Positions 1-7,973 of a stretch of DNA of 64,000 bases are shown piece after piece. The stretch is from assembly GCF_029223485.1 (NCBI RefSeq), contig NZ_JARHTP010000012.1:62001-126000 (forward strand), given 5' to 3'. Every line of letters begins with the position of its first letter. Within the stretch, counting starts at the first letter, position 1. Made by a program: the position numbers and the translations under genes. The notes under the pieces were generated by a model. The model searched no databases, was not told the origin of the DNA, and was given only the letters and a program-made list of their open reading frames with translations. The DNA comes from Streptomyces coacervatus (GTDB lineage Bacteria > Actinomycetota > Actinomycetes > Streptomycetales > Streptomycetaceae).

Positions 1-300
1 ATCGAGGGCAAGACCCTGAAGTACGTGGAGGATGATCCGGAGAACCAGAACGAGTATTGGGTGCCTTGGTTGGAGGCTGAGGCCAAAGGCGTCGACCTCG
101 GGGACTTCGAGGACAGCGTGGGTTTCCTGAAGGCAAGCGTCGGGTTCCAGGACCGCAACGGTGCGTACTGGGCTCGCGTCGACGGCGCACTGACCAGGGG
201 TGATGTCTCCATCGATCGGACGCCAGCCCGTCACGGCCAGGTGGTCGGATGGCCGCAGGTGAAGCTCGTCGACAACTGCGGAGACGACGGGGGAAACTGA
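1..300 (+). CDS. C-terminal part of an unrecognised protein (cut by window edge)
   Basis: The frame is open from the first base and ends at a TGA at 298-300, so this is the 3' end of a gene that begins outside the window. The visible 99 residues are acidic and rich in Trp, Gly and Asp, with no membrane segment. I do not recognise the family. A GTG at position 25 could serve as a start, but the upstream codons read smoothly, so truncation by the window edge is more likely. Confidence 0.5.
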   Translation: MEGKTLKYVEDDPENQNEYWVPWLEAEAKGVDLGDFEDSVGFLKASVGFQDRNGAYWARVDGALTRGDVSIDRTPARHGQVVGWPQVKLVDNCGDDGGN

Positions 301-416
301 CACGGCTAGCTAAGAGGGCCTACGGCCGCGAACTCGTGCCGCACGTCGTCCGAGCCATCATCACCCTCCATCTGGCCTGCACGAACTGAGGTTGGAAAAG
401 GCTCACTGCGGCAACC

Positions 417-740
417 ATGGAGTTCACCGTCACCAAGTGCGAGGACTCGGGCGGCCTGGCAAGCGGGACGACGACCAGCCTGAACGGCACAACCACAACT
501 GCCGGGGACTTCCTCTTCGGGGCGAGCGTGACCCCGGGGCCGTCGGTTGCCAGCACCGCCTCCCCTGGCTGGTACGAGATCCATCAGAACGCCGATCTCA
601 AGACCTGCCTGGCGACAAAGTGGTCCCCGTTCTGCTTCCACAACAAACTCCGCTTCTCCACAGGGCTGCTGCCACACGGAGAGATCGACGCGGCCGCGTC
701 GTCGGAGACGAGCGATTGGGAACTAGTGCGCACCCGCTGA
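417..740 (+). CDS. Hypothetical protein, 107 aa
   Basis: This ATG-started frame encodes a Thr/Ser/Gly-rich protein with three Cys residues (at about 8, 63 and 72). It has no clear signal peptide and no family I recognise. The start has no strong ribosome binding site, so it could be wrong, or the gene could be a fragment. Support for a real gene end comes from the strong hairpin terminator that begins 16 nt after the stop. Confidence 0.45.
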   Translation: MEFTVTKCEDSGGLASGTTTSLNGTTTTAGDFLFGASVTPGPSVASTASPGWYEIHQNADLKTCLATKWSPFCFHNKLRFSTGLLPHGEIDAAASSETSDWELVRTR

Positions 741-755
741 CCAACGTGCCAGCAC

Positions 756-786
756 GAGCTGGGCGCACGGATCGTGCGCCCAGCTC
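756..786. terminator. Perfect 13-bp hairpin, probably bidirectional terminator
   Basis: The arms 756-768 (GAGCTGGGCGCAC) and 774-786 are perfect inverted repeats around a 5-nt loop. The hairpin lies between the plus-strand gene ending at 740 and the minus-strand gene ending at 891, so it can serve both. There is no U-tract, which is usual for Streptomyces terminators. Confidence 0.75.
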
Positions 787-890
787 ACGCATGCGCCGGT
801 TCTTCAACCCGCCCGTGCGGGTACCCAGGGGCGTTGTGAGTCCCAACGGCCGTCGGGGGCACTGCGGTTACGTCCACGCCGCGGCGGCTG

Positions 891-1394
891 TCAAGACGTA
901 GGCCAGACGAGGTCACCGAGGGTCTGCCCGGCCCCAGGGACGGCATCAGCGGCAGCACGGATCATCATGGCGGCCTCTTGCACGAGTCGCTCCAGCGACA
1001 GGGTGCTGCGAGGCGTAACGGAATAGGACATGAGGCGCAACTGCTCGATCCAGCGGGCGTCCTGGTCGGCCAGTGTGGCGGGCAAGGCGGCGAAGAGTTC
1101 GTGCCGGGGCCGCGTCCGGAGGGACTCAGCTATCGAGTGAAGACCGAGGCGCCCCAATGCCACGCGCGGCTTGTTCGCCTCGTTCCATGCGTCATCTCGG
1201 ACAGCAGCGTGGACACCCAGCAGAATGAGGGTCTCCGTAAGAGCCTGGCCTGTTGAGGGATCGATCTCCCAGACTGCAAAGCGTTCTTGCTGCTCGTCTC
1301 GGAAGCCGGGCGCTTGGTCGGCCTCGGCGATGAGCCGACCGGCCGCCTCCTTCGACAGTGACCAGTGGGTCGCGTTGGCCTCAGCAGGGTTCAT
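891..1394 (-). CDS. Hypothetical protein, 167 aa
   Basis: A soluble, mostly helical protein with no signal peptide or membrane segment. The N-terminal half contains an EEx/WEIDP-type segment and the C-terminal half an Ala-rich helix. I do not recognise the family. The start is uncertain: ATG at 1394 was chosen, but a GTG at 1409 in the same frame is possible and neither has a convincing ribosome binding site. Codon use is typical of the neighbourhood. Confidence 0.55.
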   Translation of the reverse strand: MNPAEANATHWSLSKEAAGRLIAEADQAPGFRDEQQERFAVWEIDPSTGQALTETLILLGVHAAVRDDAWNEANKPRVALGRLGLHSIAESLRTRPRHELFAALPATLADQDARWIEQLRLMSYSVTPRSTLSLERLVQEAAMMIRAAADAVPGAGQTLGDLVWPTS

Positions 1395-1448
1395 TCGGGC
1401 ATTGTGCACGGGCGCCGGCGGACCTGCGCCCGTGCAGAAGAGCCATTC

Positions 1449-1958
1449 TCAGACGCACCTCAGGTACAGGACGTCGCTCTGGGTATGGCCGGAGTCGTGG
1501 CTTGAGCCGTACACGATGGTGCCGGTTGTGATGATCTTGTAGCCGTACTTGGGGTAGCTGCTGCTCTCATGGCATTTCTGACTGGAGGGAGCGGTGCGGC
1601 GGGGCGGCGGACAGGCGGTGTTCTTGCCGGGCGAACCCGCTGGGGCCCACTGCTGCTCGTAGGGCATCCATATCCACAGCTCCGCTTCGGTGGTGCAGGC
1701 ATCCGGCCTATGTGGCGTGCAGTTGTCGATCCCGCCGACTCCCGTGACCACTCCACCGCTGTAGTTCGGTTTCTGTGCGATGAGGTCGCACGTGACGATG
1801 TCCTCGGTCCCGGCAGGACCGGCGGCCAGATGCGGCTTGGGCTTGGACGGCGGGCTGGGGTGGGGAGCGGCAGCAGCGAGCGACATACTCCCGGCCAGTG
1901 CCATCGCGGCAGCGCCGCTGCCCAGCAGTGTTCTTCTTCGTACGTTCACGGTTCTCAC
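1449..1958 (-). CDS. Secreted hypothetical protein with Tat-like signal peptide
   Basis: The 169-residue product begins with a twin-arginine-like leader (RRRTLLGSGAAAM) followed by an Ala-rich hydrophobic stretch and an Ala-Ala-Ala cleavage region, so export is likely. The mature part is Pro-rich and then holds several Cys residues that could form disulfides. The GTG start at 1958 is supported by an adjacent GGGAGAGG. That ribosome binding site is also half of a small inverted repeat (CCTCTC...GAGAGG), so the start region could be occluded in RNA. The mature domain is not recognised. Confidence 0.65.
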   Translation of the reverse strand: MRTVNVRRRTLLGSGAAAMALAGSMSLAAAAPHPSPPSKPKPHLAAGPAGTEDIVTCDLIAQKPNYSGGVVTGVGGIDNCTPHRPDACTTEAELWIWMPYEQQWAPAGSPGKNTACPPPRRTAPSSQKCHESSSYPKYGYKIITTGTIVYGSSHDSGHTQSDVLYLRCV

Positions 1959-2095
1959 GACCTCTCTCGGGAGAGGGCATGTTCATGCCCTGAATGTGAA
2001 GAAGCGCCAGGCTAGGCACGCGAGCCACTCCCGCGACACAGGAACCACACATTCCATTGGCAATTGACCTAAACCGGTGCTCTGCCCAGCGTCGG

Positions 2096-2442
2096 TCACA
2101 GCCGAGTGGTGAACCGGCCATCGGGCAATTTGCACAGCAGCCACAATCGGCCAGTCTGACCAGCTTCCCGCGCAGCGGTTCCAGCTTGGCCCGCACGCTG
2201 ACGTCCACTCCCAGCCTCGCCGACCTGCCGAGCCATGACCGGTCCGGCAGCCTGCCGGGCGGCGGCGAGAATGCGCTGATACTCAGGCGGGAGCGTGGCC
2301 TCCTCCATACCCGGCGTGCGGTGCGGCACCAGCGTCACCGCCGGGAGGAGCGAACAGCTCGCCGTCGAACCAACTGTTCTTCGAGTTCGTCCAATTCCGA
2401 ACGCCGCGCGGTGATCCGCTCCAACAGCTCGGGATCCAGCAT
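2096..2442 (-). pseudogene. Frameshifted remnant of a Streptomyces helical/HTH-type regulator-like gene
   Basis: Three reading frames on the minus strand give successive parts of one protein. Residues MLDPELLERITARRSELDEL start at 2442 and stop after 35 codons. A second frame then gives PGMEEATLPPEYQRILAAAR. A third gives AKLEPLRGKLVRLADCG before returning to the second frame for KLPDGRFTTRL, with its stop at 2096. This order (coiled coil, then EYQ-R-L helix, then a winged-helix-like C-terminus) matches a conserved Streptomyces family often seen near transposases; that family assignment is from memory. At least two frameshifts make it non-functional. Confidence 0.6.
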
Positions 2443-2607
2443 GTACTAGATCGCAGAAGCTGCTCGACCACAGCAGGTGGGAACCAGCGAGCCGACCGCA
2501 CCGACAGACGATCTACTTCGCAGACTGCCGCCCACGACCAGCATGAGAACCCTGAGGGCCGCTCACGCAGCCCTTTGACCTGGGTTTTCAAGTTGACGGA
2601 GGCTCAC

Positions 2608-3309
2608 TCACCGCAATTCCACTGAGTGGATGACCTGCCAGCGGTAGGCCCGGTCTTCACGACGCAGCTCGACTAGCCGAACCCGCCGCACTGGCGCATC
2701 CACCGCATCGAGCTTCCGGAGGGGCCGTATAGCGTCGCGCACGATTTCGGCGGACATAGGGCGGTTGCAGTAGGCGATGCCCAGGTGAGGGCGAAGAACT
2801 GATGTCGGCTTGCGCGGCGGAATCCCCGACTCAGCGCCGGCCACGGATAGTGCCGCATGCAGTTGGATGACGGGAGCCCAAGGGGCGACGCTATAGCGGA
2901 TCGCGCCGCGGGATGCCGTCAGCGGCACCGCCCGGAGGGTAAACCGCTCTGGCCTGCGTTCATGTGCCTTTGCGGCCAAGCGGTCCAGATACCCGAAGTC
3001 GATCTCGTCGATGCGGCCGATGCGCCCCAGGGTCAGGTGCAGGCCGTCAGGTTCAATGTCGTCGAAGGCGAGGTGGCGCAACTCCTTCTGGCATTGACCT
3101 GCGTGGTTGATGAGTGGGGTCGCGTCGGGGAAGGTGAGCATCCAGTAGTAGGCGCGGGTGGAGGACGTCCAGCCGGGCCGTTCCCAGTGGTCTTTCATCT
3201 CCTCGACTGCGTCGAAGGCAGCCCAGTCGTGCTCGGCGATCAGCGTCGCGTCAGTGGTGCTGGGTGGAGGGCTGGGAGGAAATGCGCCCGGGTCGGCTGT
3301 GAGCTGCAT
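2608..3309 (-). CDS. 2H phosphoesterase, 2'-5' RNA ligase-like
   Basis: The 233-residue product has the two His motifs of the 2H superfamily: LHLTLGRIG at about residue 90 (HxT) and RPHLGIAY at about residue 175. The second reads HLG rather than HxT/S, so catalysis may be altered. 2H enzymes act on 2'-5' phosphodiesters or cyclic phosphates of RNA or nucleotides; the substrate here is unknown. The ATG at 3309 has GAGAGGG upstream. The first 59 nt overlap the 3' end of the upstream XRE regulator in another frame, which suggests co-transcription and perhaps translational coupling. Confidence 0.7.
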   Translation of the reverse strand: MQLTADPGAFPPSPPPSTTDATLIAEHDWAAFDAVEEMKDHWERPGWTSSTRAYYWMLTFPDATPLINHAGQCQKELRHLAFDDIEPDGLHLTLGRIGRIDEIDFGYLDRLAAKAHERRPERFTLRAVPLTASRGAIRYSVAPWAPVIQLHAALSVAGAESGIPPRKPTSVLRPHLGIAYCNRPMSAEIVRDAIRPLRKLDAVDAPVRRVRLVELRREDRAYRWQVIHSVELR

Positions 3310-4780
3310 CCGCTGGCCCTCTCGTCTGCTCCGTCGGGCGTGTCATTTTGGCAGACTTCGCCAGGTCCCTCGTTTGCGGGGCGGCCTGCCAGGAGCGCAG
3401 GGCGTCGCCGTACTCCCGCACGGCCGGCAGATCCTGCCAACTTCTCGCACCAGCGTGGAGCTCACCGGCGCGTTGGACCACGGAGCGGATGGGTGGGCCG
3501 CCACCGGCTTCGAGGACCTGGCGGCCGAGAACCATGGCGTGCTCGACGTCCGGGCGTGGGCCGGCCAGGAGAGCGGTGGCGACGTCGAGACGGACCAGGG
3601 CCTGGCTCCAGGCGGAGTCGGACTGCTCGACGAGTTCGTCGATCGCATCGGCGTAGGCGAGAACCCGTGGGGCGTTGGCGAGGGAGACATGGACGGTCGC
3701 GGCGTTGGCCAGGGTGCGGGCCATGCCGTACGGCTTGAAGGAGATGCACGAGGTCAGCCCAACAGGGACCAGATGGCGACTGCTCAGTTCCTCAGCCGCG
3801 GCAATCGCGCGTTCCGCGCCGGAGCGGTCGCCGAGCTTTCCCAGGGCCCGCGCGCGTCCATTCGATTCGAGTCGGATGGCTTGCGGGTGGTCAGGGTCGA
3901 TCTCGAGGCCCGCGTCTGCCCAACGGACAGCTTGGTCATAGTGGCCTGCGTAGTAGGCGTTGAGTGATCGCGTACCTTGGATCCACATGATCAGCTCAAG
4001 GTCTGCGATCCCCTTCGCCAGTTCCTCTGCTTCCTTGCAGTACGCCTCCGCTACGGCTTCGCGGCCGGCATTGACGGCCATGTAGCCGAGAAGTCCTGAG
4101 GCTTGAGCTGCCAGCCGGAACAGGGATTCGCGCTGGCGAGGTGGCTGCCGACCGTCCAGTCGGCCCTGGATGAAGTTTCGTAGATCGACAGCTTCGGGAG
4201 CGAGGCGGTGCGGTCCTTCGGTCTCATAGCGGTCGACGAGGTCCGTCACGCCTTGTTCCAGGACCGCGACGGTTGCCGGATCGGTGTTGGACGACGTGGT
4301 GGCGTTCAGCCTCTTCGCGATGTCGAGAGGGCTTTCCCACCCCGGAGTAGGTAACAGAGTCGGCTGTGTGCCGGAAGTCTGGGGCCGATTCTGAGCAGCG
4401 GATCCCGGGACAGGAATCGGCGCCACATGCGGCGGGACACCGAGTCGCTCAAGGACGGGGATGATCTTGTCGATGTTGAGCAGCCGCCGTGTCCCGGATT
4501 CGAGCGTGGACAGGAATGACTGACTCAGGCCAGTGATCACTGACATGTCTTCCTGGCGGAGCGACGCAGCCTGGCGGATCAGGCGGAATGCTGTGCCGAA
4601 GTCCCAGTCGGCCAGAGCCGCCGTAACCGCGGGGTTCTGCCACACGTGTTCCGGCAAGCTCGGCAACGCCGCGCGCTCATTGCCCGCGGCTCGGGTACAC
4701 GCGGCGCATCGCGGGTCAGTGTTGTACCGGCTCAGGGGGATACCGCACCGGGTGCACCGACGATCGTCCTCGTGTGCCAC
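3251..4780 (-). CDS. XRE-family regulator with N-terminal zinc ribbon and TPR-like C-terminus
   Basis: The GTG start at 4780 is preceded by GGGAGGC at good spacing; longer frames upstream lack this. Residues 8-30 hold a CxxC...CxxC zinc ribbon (RCTRCG, then CAAC). Residues about 60-120 form a Cro/C1-type helix-turn-helix (FRLIRQAASLRQEDMSVITG, then LSTLESG). The remaining 380 residues are helical, Ala/Leu-rich and TPR-like, with GHYDQAVRWADAGLEIDPDH typical of a repeat. Such large Streptomyces XRE-TPR regulators often sense a small ligand or peptide. The gene is divergent from the phosphotransferase at 5085, which it probably controls along with its own operon. Confidence 0.75.
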   Translation of the reverse strand: MAHEDDRRCTRCGIPLSRYNTDPRCAACTRAAGNERAALPSLPEHVWQNPAVTAALADWDFGTAFRLIRQAASLRQEDMSVITGLSQSFLSTLESGTRRLLNIDKIIPVLERLGVPPHVAPIPVPGSAAQNRPQTSGTQPTLLPTPGWESPLDIAKRLNATTSSNTDPATVAVLEQGVTDLVDRYETEGPHRLAPEAVDLRNFIQGRLDGRQPPRQRESLFRLAAQASGLLGYMAVNAGREAVAEAYCKEAEELAKGIADLELIMWIQGTRSLNAYYAGHYDQAVRWADAGLEIDPDHPQAIRLESNGRARALGKLGDRSGAERAIAAAEELSSRHLVPVGLTSCISFKPYGMARTLANAATVHVSLANAPRVLAYADAIDELVEQSDSAWSQALVRLDVATALLAGPRPDVEHAMVLGRQVLEAGGGPPIRSVVQRAGELHAGARSWQDLPAVREYGDALRSWQAAPQTRDLAKSAKMTRPTEQTRGPADAAHSRPGRISSQPSTQHH

Positions 4781-5084
4781 TGCCGCCTCCCAACAGGGCC
4801 GAGATCCTGGCAAGGGATCTTCATCGGGCGCAATCACCTCAGTGATATCACCGGGCTGATGTGCCAACGCGGGCTTTCCGTCAGACCCTTGGCTCCCCGC
4901 CAACAAGAACGCGCAACCATCGGACCACTCACAACGTGCGGGTGATCGTCCCTCCAAGAGATCGCCCCAGCCGCATTGTCAGTGGCGGCTGGCAAGCTGC
5001 ACACCCACAGAACAACACCCTGCACAACCAAGCGATCACACAGGGTGTCGCAGGTTGCTTTCGCGAGCGGGAGGATGCCCCACA
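4781..5084. promoter_or_regulatory. Divergent intergenic region between XRE regulator and phosphotransferase
   Basis: This 304-nt gap separates two divergent starts (GTG at 4780 and GTG at 5085) and must hold both promoters. It is slightly less GC-rich than the flanks. I see no confident -10/-35 pair. It is the natural site to look for an operator of the XRE protein. Confidence 0.4.
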
Positions 5085-5981
5085 GTGACCGACATGCCCG
5101 AAACGGTCCACCGCTTGGTGACGTCACTGACCAGCGACTTCCGCATCGTCGCCGACCATTCATCGGCCGGCGAAGGACGGCCTGCCGTGCGGGAGGTCGA
5201 GGGTTCCGACGGCCGCCGGTGGTTCGCCAAACACAACCCCGGGCCCAAGCTGTATCGGCGTGAAGTAGACGCCTACCAGCGAGGGTGGGCCGCAGCACTC
5301 GGGAGGGACCGGGCCCCTCTCCTGGCCGCCTTCGACGGCGAGGCGCGCACCATCGTAACGACCGCCGTCCCCGGCCGCACCGTACGCAGCCTCCGCCTGG
5401 ACTCGAAGGAGGAGCAGGAGGTGTACCGCCAAGCCGGCCTGCTCCTGGCTCGGCTGAACACGGCGGAGGCCGACGCCCCCAGATCGGGGGCATGTGCGAT
5501 GAGCTGGGACGAGTCCGTGGAGAAGATGCTCGTCGGCGCCTCCCTGTACCTGACGACGAACGACATCGCGATGCTCCGCGCGATCACCAAGGACGCCCCA
5601 CCAGTGCTGCCTCGTCTGGTGTCACATGGCGACTTCATGCCCCGGAACTGGCTGTGGGACGGGACCGAACGGCGTCTGCGGATCATCGACTTCGAGCGGA
5701 CCTGTGTTGAGTCCGCTATGTGCCGCGACTTCCCGCGTCTTGTCTACCGCATCCTGCGTGCCCGACCCGATCTGGAAGCGGCGTTCGAAGCGGGATACGG
5801 GCGCACTCTCACCGCCGATGAGCGCCAGGCATTGTCCACGTACGCCGCGCTCGATGCGGTGAGCGCCCTGCGCTGGGGCATCGAGCATCGCGATATCGAA
5901 TCCATCGACGAAGCCCACACCATGCTGCGGCATCTCCACGCCGAGTACAGCGTCCGCTCCCGGAGGGACACGAGCGGATGA
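5085..5981 (+). CDS. Aminoglycoside phosphotransferase-fold kinase (APH family)
   Basis: The 298-residue product has the APH/choline-kinase catalytic core. It contains WFAKHNPGPKLYRREVDAY (ATP-binding Lys region), SHGDFMPRNWLW (catalytic loop HGDxxxxN at about residue 183) and RIIDFERT (metal-binding Asp at about residue 204). All key residues are present, so it should be an active small-molecule kinase; the substrate cannot be told from sequence. The GTG at 5085 is preceded by CGGGAGGA and is preferred over a TTG/ATG further upstream. It is divergent from the XRE gene and is followed by a second APH-like gene that has been disrupted. Confidence 0.75.
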   Translation: MTDMPETVHRLVTSLTSDFRIVADHSSAGEGRPAVREVEGSDGRRWFAKHNPGPKLYRREVDAYQRGWAAALGRDRAPLLAAFDGEARTIVTTAVPGRTVRSLRLDSKEEQEVYRQAGLLLARLNTAEADAPRSGACAMSWDESVEKMLVGASLYLTTNDIAMLRAITKDAPPVLPRLVSHGDFMPRNWLWDGTERRLRIIDFERTCVESAMCRDFPRLVYRILRARPDLEAAFEAGYGRTLTADERQALSTYAALDAVSALRWGIEHRDIESIDEAHTMLRHLHAEYSVRSRRDTSG

Positions 5982-6087
5982 GCGAAGTTGCCAACGCAGC
6001 TGACTGCCGCTGGCAGTTCAAGGCCAGTACCTCCGACGCGATCGCCACTGCTCGTTGCCCCTACTCACGCGGAAGCCGGTGAGGAGC

Positions 6088-6969
6088 ATGGACGACCCGG
6101 ACTGGGATGAGGAACTGACGGCTGACGTGCTAGCAGAACGATACGGAGTGACCGCCGAGACGGTGGAGCGTGTGTCGATGGACACGGACACCATCACCCG
6201 GCGGGTCGTGACATCCGATGGTCACAGGTTGTCCGTGAAGGAGTACCTATCGACTGCTGACTTGGATGCGGCCAGGTCAGCGTGGGACATGTCTGAGTTC
6301 TGCCGGGCGGCTGATCTTCCCGTGCCGCGTGCCTGGCCCGGCCGCGACGGCGATCTGGTTGTCTTGGCCGAAGGGAGCGCCTGGGCCGTGGTCGACGAGT
6401 CTCCTGGCCGGGTGGCCACCTCCGCGATGAGCGTGGCGCGCGCCGAACACATCGGCATGGTGCTTGGGCGCATGCATCGGGTTCTCGCTGCGTATCCCCT
6501 GCCGAGACGCGTGCAGCCGTCTCGATGGCGGACACAGTCCGTTCAGGACGCTGTGACCAAGTGCAGCAGGGTGTTGTCCTTGGCCAGGCGGCAAGGACAT
6601 GGCGATCTGGCGCAGTTGCATGACCAACTGGATCAGCGCCGTCAGGACCTGCGGAGCCACGTCGGCAGGCTCCAAGCCGGGCTGCCGGAAGATCTGGTCG
6701 AGCAGGCGCTGCACGCGGACTTCACCCGACCCAACATGCTCGTGCTCACCGATGTGGTCACGGGCATCGTCGGCTTCCGTGGTGCGAAGGCTTTTCCAGT
6801 TTGGGAGTTGGGGCGCGCGGCGCTCGACCCTCGCACAGTCGCCACCAGTGACCTGTGGCCTGCCTGCGCGACAGCGATGGTGTCCGCGTATCGCTCGGAG
6901 AACCCCACCCTCCGCCTGGCCGATGTCCTGGCCTGTTTTCGGGTCGCTCTGCTCTACCTGCTGTTCTGA
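6088..6969 (+). pseudogene. 5' part of a second APH-fold gene, interrupted by an IS3-family element
   Basis: The frame encodes an APH-like protein with a recognisable Brenner motif, HADFTRPN, but the following metal-binding motif reads GIVGFRGAKAF, with Gly where the Asp of DFE/DWE is expected. The first 879 nt (to 6966) are host sequence. The TGA at 6967-6969 is the first three bases of the inserted IS. Joining 6966 to 11242, which removes the IS and one copy of the GTTC target repeat, restores an uninterrupted frame to a TGA at 11412. The intact gene would therefore have ended about 57 residues later. Start choice: ATG 6088; GTG 6079 or TTG 6055 are alternatives. Confidence 0.8.
6963..6966. 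repeat. Left copy of 4-bp target site duplication (GTTC)
   Basis: GTTC immediately precedes the left end of the IS3 element, and an identical GTTC follows its right end at 11238-11241. Confidence 0.8.
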
Positions 6970-6993
6970 GCTTGTTCCGCTTTGACGGACACC
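6967..6993 (+). repeat. IS3 element terminal inverted repeat, left
   Basis: Matches the right end (11211-11237, reverse complement) at 24 of 27 positions. Mismatches are at positions 3, 9 and 26. Confidence 0.85.
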
Positions 6994-7006
6994 ATCGGTG
7001 TGGTGG

Positions 7007-7879
7007 TCAGGCTGCGAGTGCGGTCTCGTATTCGGCGGGACTGCGGTAGCCGAGGCTGCTGTGCAGTCGGTGCAAGTTGTACCAGCCTTCGACGAAATCG
7101 AAGATCGCGGTTCGCGCGGCGGCCCGGCTGGGCCAGGCGGCGGTGTCGAGCACCTCCCGTTTGATGGTCGCGAAGAACGACTCGGCAAGCGCGTTGTCCC
7201 AGCACTGCCCGGTGCGGCCGACGGACAAGCGGACGCCGAACTCCGTTGCCAGGGCGGCGAATTGCTGACTGGTGTACTGACAGCCGCGATCCGAGTGAAA
7301 GATCACTGGCTGGGTGGGCCGACGCTGTCGGCAGGCCGCCGTGAGGGCGTCGGCGACCAGATCGGTTCGCAGGTGATCGGCCGTCGCCCAGCCAATCACC
7401 CGGCGGGAGGCCATGTCGATGACGGTGGCCAGATAGAGCCAGCCCTCCTCCGTCGGGACATAGGTGATGTCGCCGCACCAGCGAGTGTCGACGCCGACTG
7501 GGTCGGGATCGAACTGCCGCATGATGAGGTCGGGCCGGGCGGCGGCGCGGGGGTCGGGGACAGTGGTCAAGTGCCGTCGTCTGCGGTGACGGCCCTCCAG
7601 GCCCGCCGCCCGCATCAGTCTGGCGATGCGGCGGCGTCCGCAGACCGCGCCCTCGCGTTTCAGCACGGCGTGGATGCGTGGAGCGCCGTAGGTGCCGCGC
7701 GACTTAGCGTGGGCCTCGGTGATCTGCCCGGTCAGCTCCGCGTCACGGATCGCCCGCGGGCCGGGCTTGGCGGTGCGGCGGGCATAGAAGGCGGTGCGGG
7801 AGACCTTGAGCAGTTCACACGCGCGCTTGACGTTGTGACCGTCTCGCTTCTCCGCCTCGATGAACGGGTGCACCGTCAC
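7007..7879 (-). CDS. IS3-family transposase OrfB (rve/DDE integrase core)
   Basis: The 290-residue product carries a full IS3 OrfB. It has an HTH_21 region (SRGTYGAPRIHAVLKREG) and the DDE catalytic triad: D in WCGDITYV, D in FHSDRGCQY and E in NALAESFF. The C-terminus (GWYNLHRLHSSLGYRSPAEY) is typical. The GTG start at 7879 follows the residual orfA tail KETR, as in intact elements. It is normally translated as an OrfAB fusion by -1 frameshifting, which is impossible here because orfA is separated by the IS110 block. Confidence 0.9.
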   Translation of the reverse strand: MTVHPFIEAEKRDGHNVKRACELLKVSRTAFYARRTAKPGPRAIRDAELTGQITEAHAKSRGTYGAPRIHAVLKREGAVCGRRRIARLMRAAGLEGRHRRRRHLTTVPDPRAAARPDLIMRQFDPDPVGVDTRWCGDITYVPTEEGWLYLATVIDMASRRVIGWATADHLRTDLVADALTAACRQRRPTQPVIFHSDRGCQYTSQQFAALATEFGVRLSVGRTGQCWDNALAESFFATIKREVLDTAAWPSRAAARTAIFDFVEGWYNLHRLHSSLGYRSPAEYETALAA

Positions 7880-7973
7880 CGGGTCTCCTTGATGCTGATC
7901 GGAAAATCGAGGTTCGGGAGGGCAGGCGGCAGCATCCGGGCCGCTTGCGGACCGGATGACGGGGTGGGGTCGG

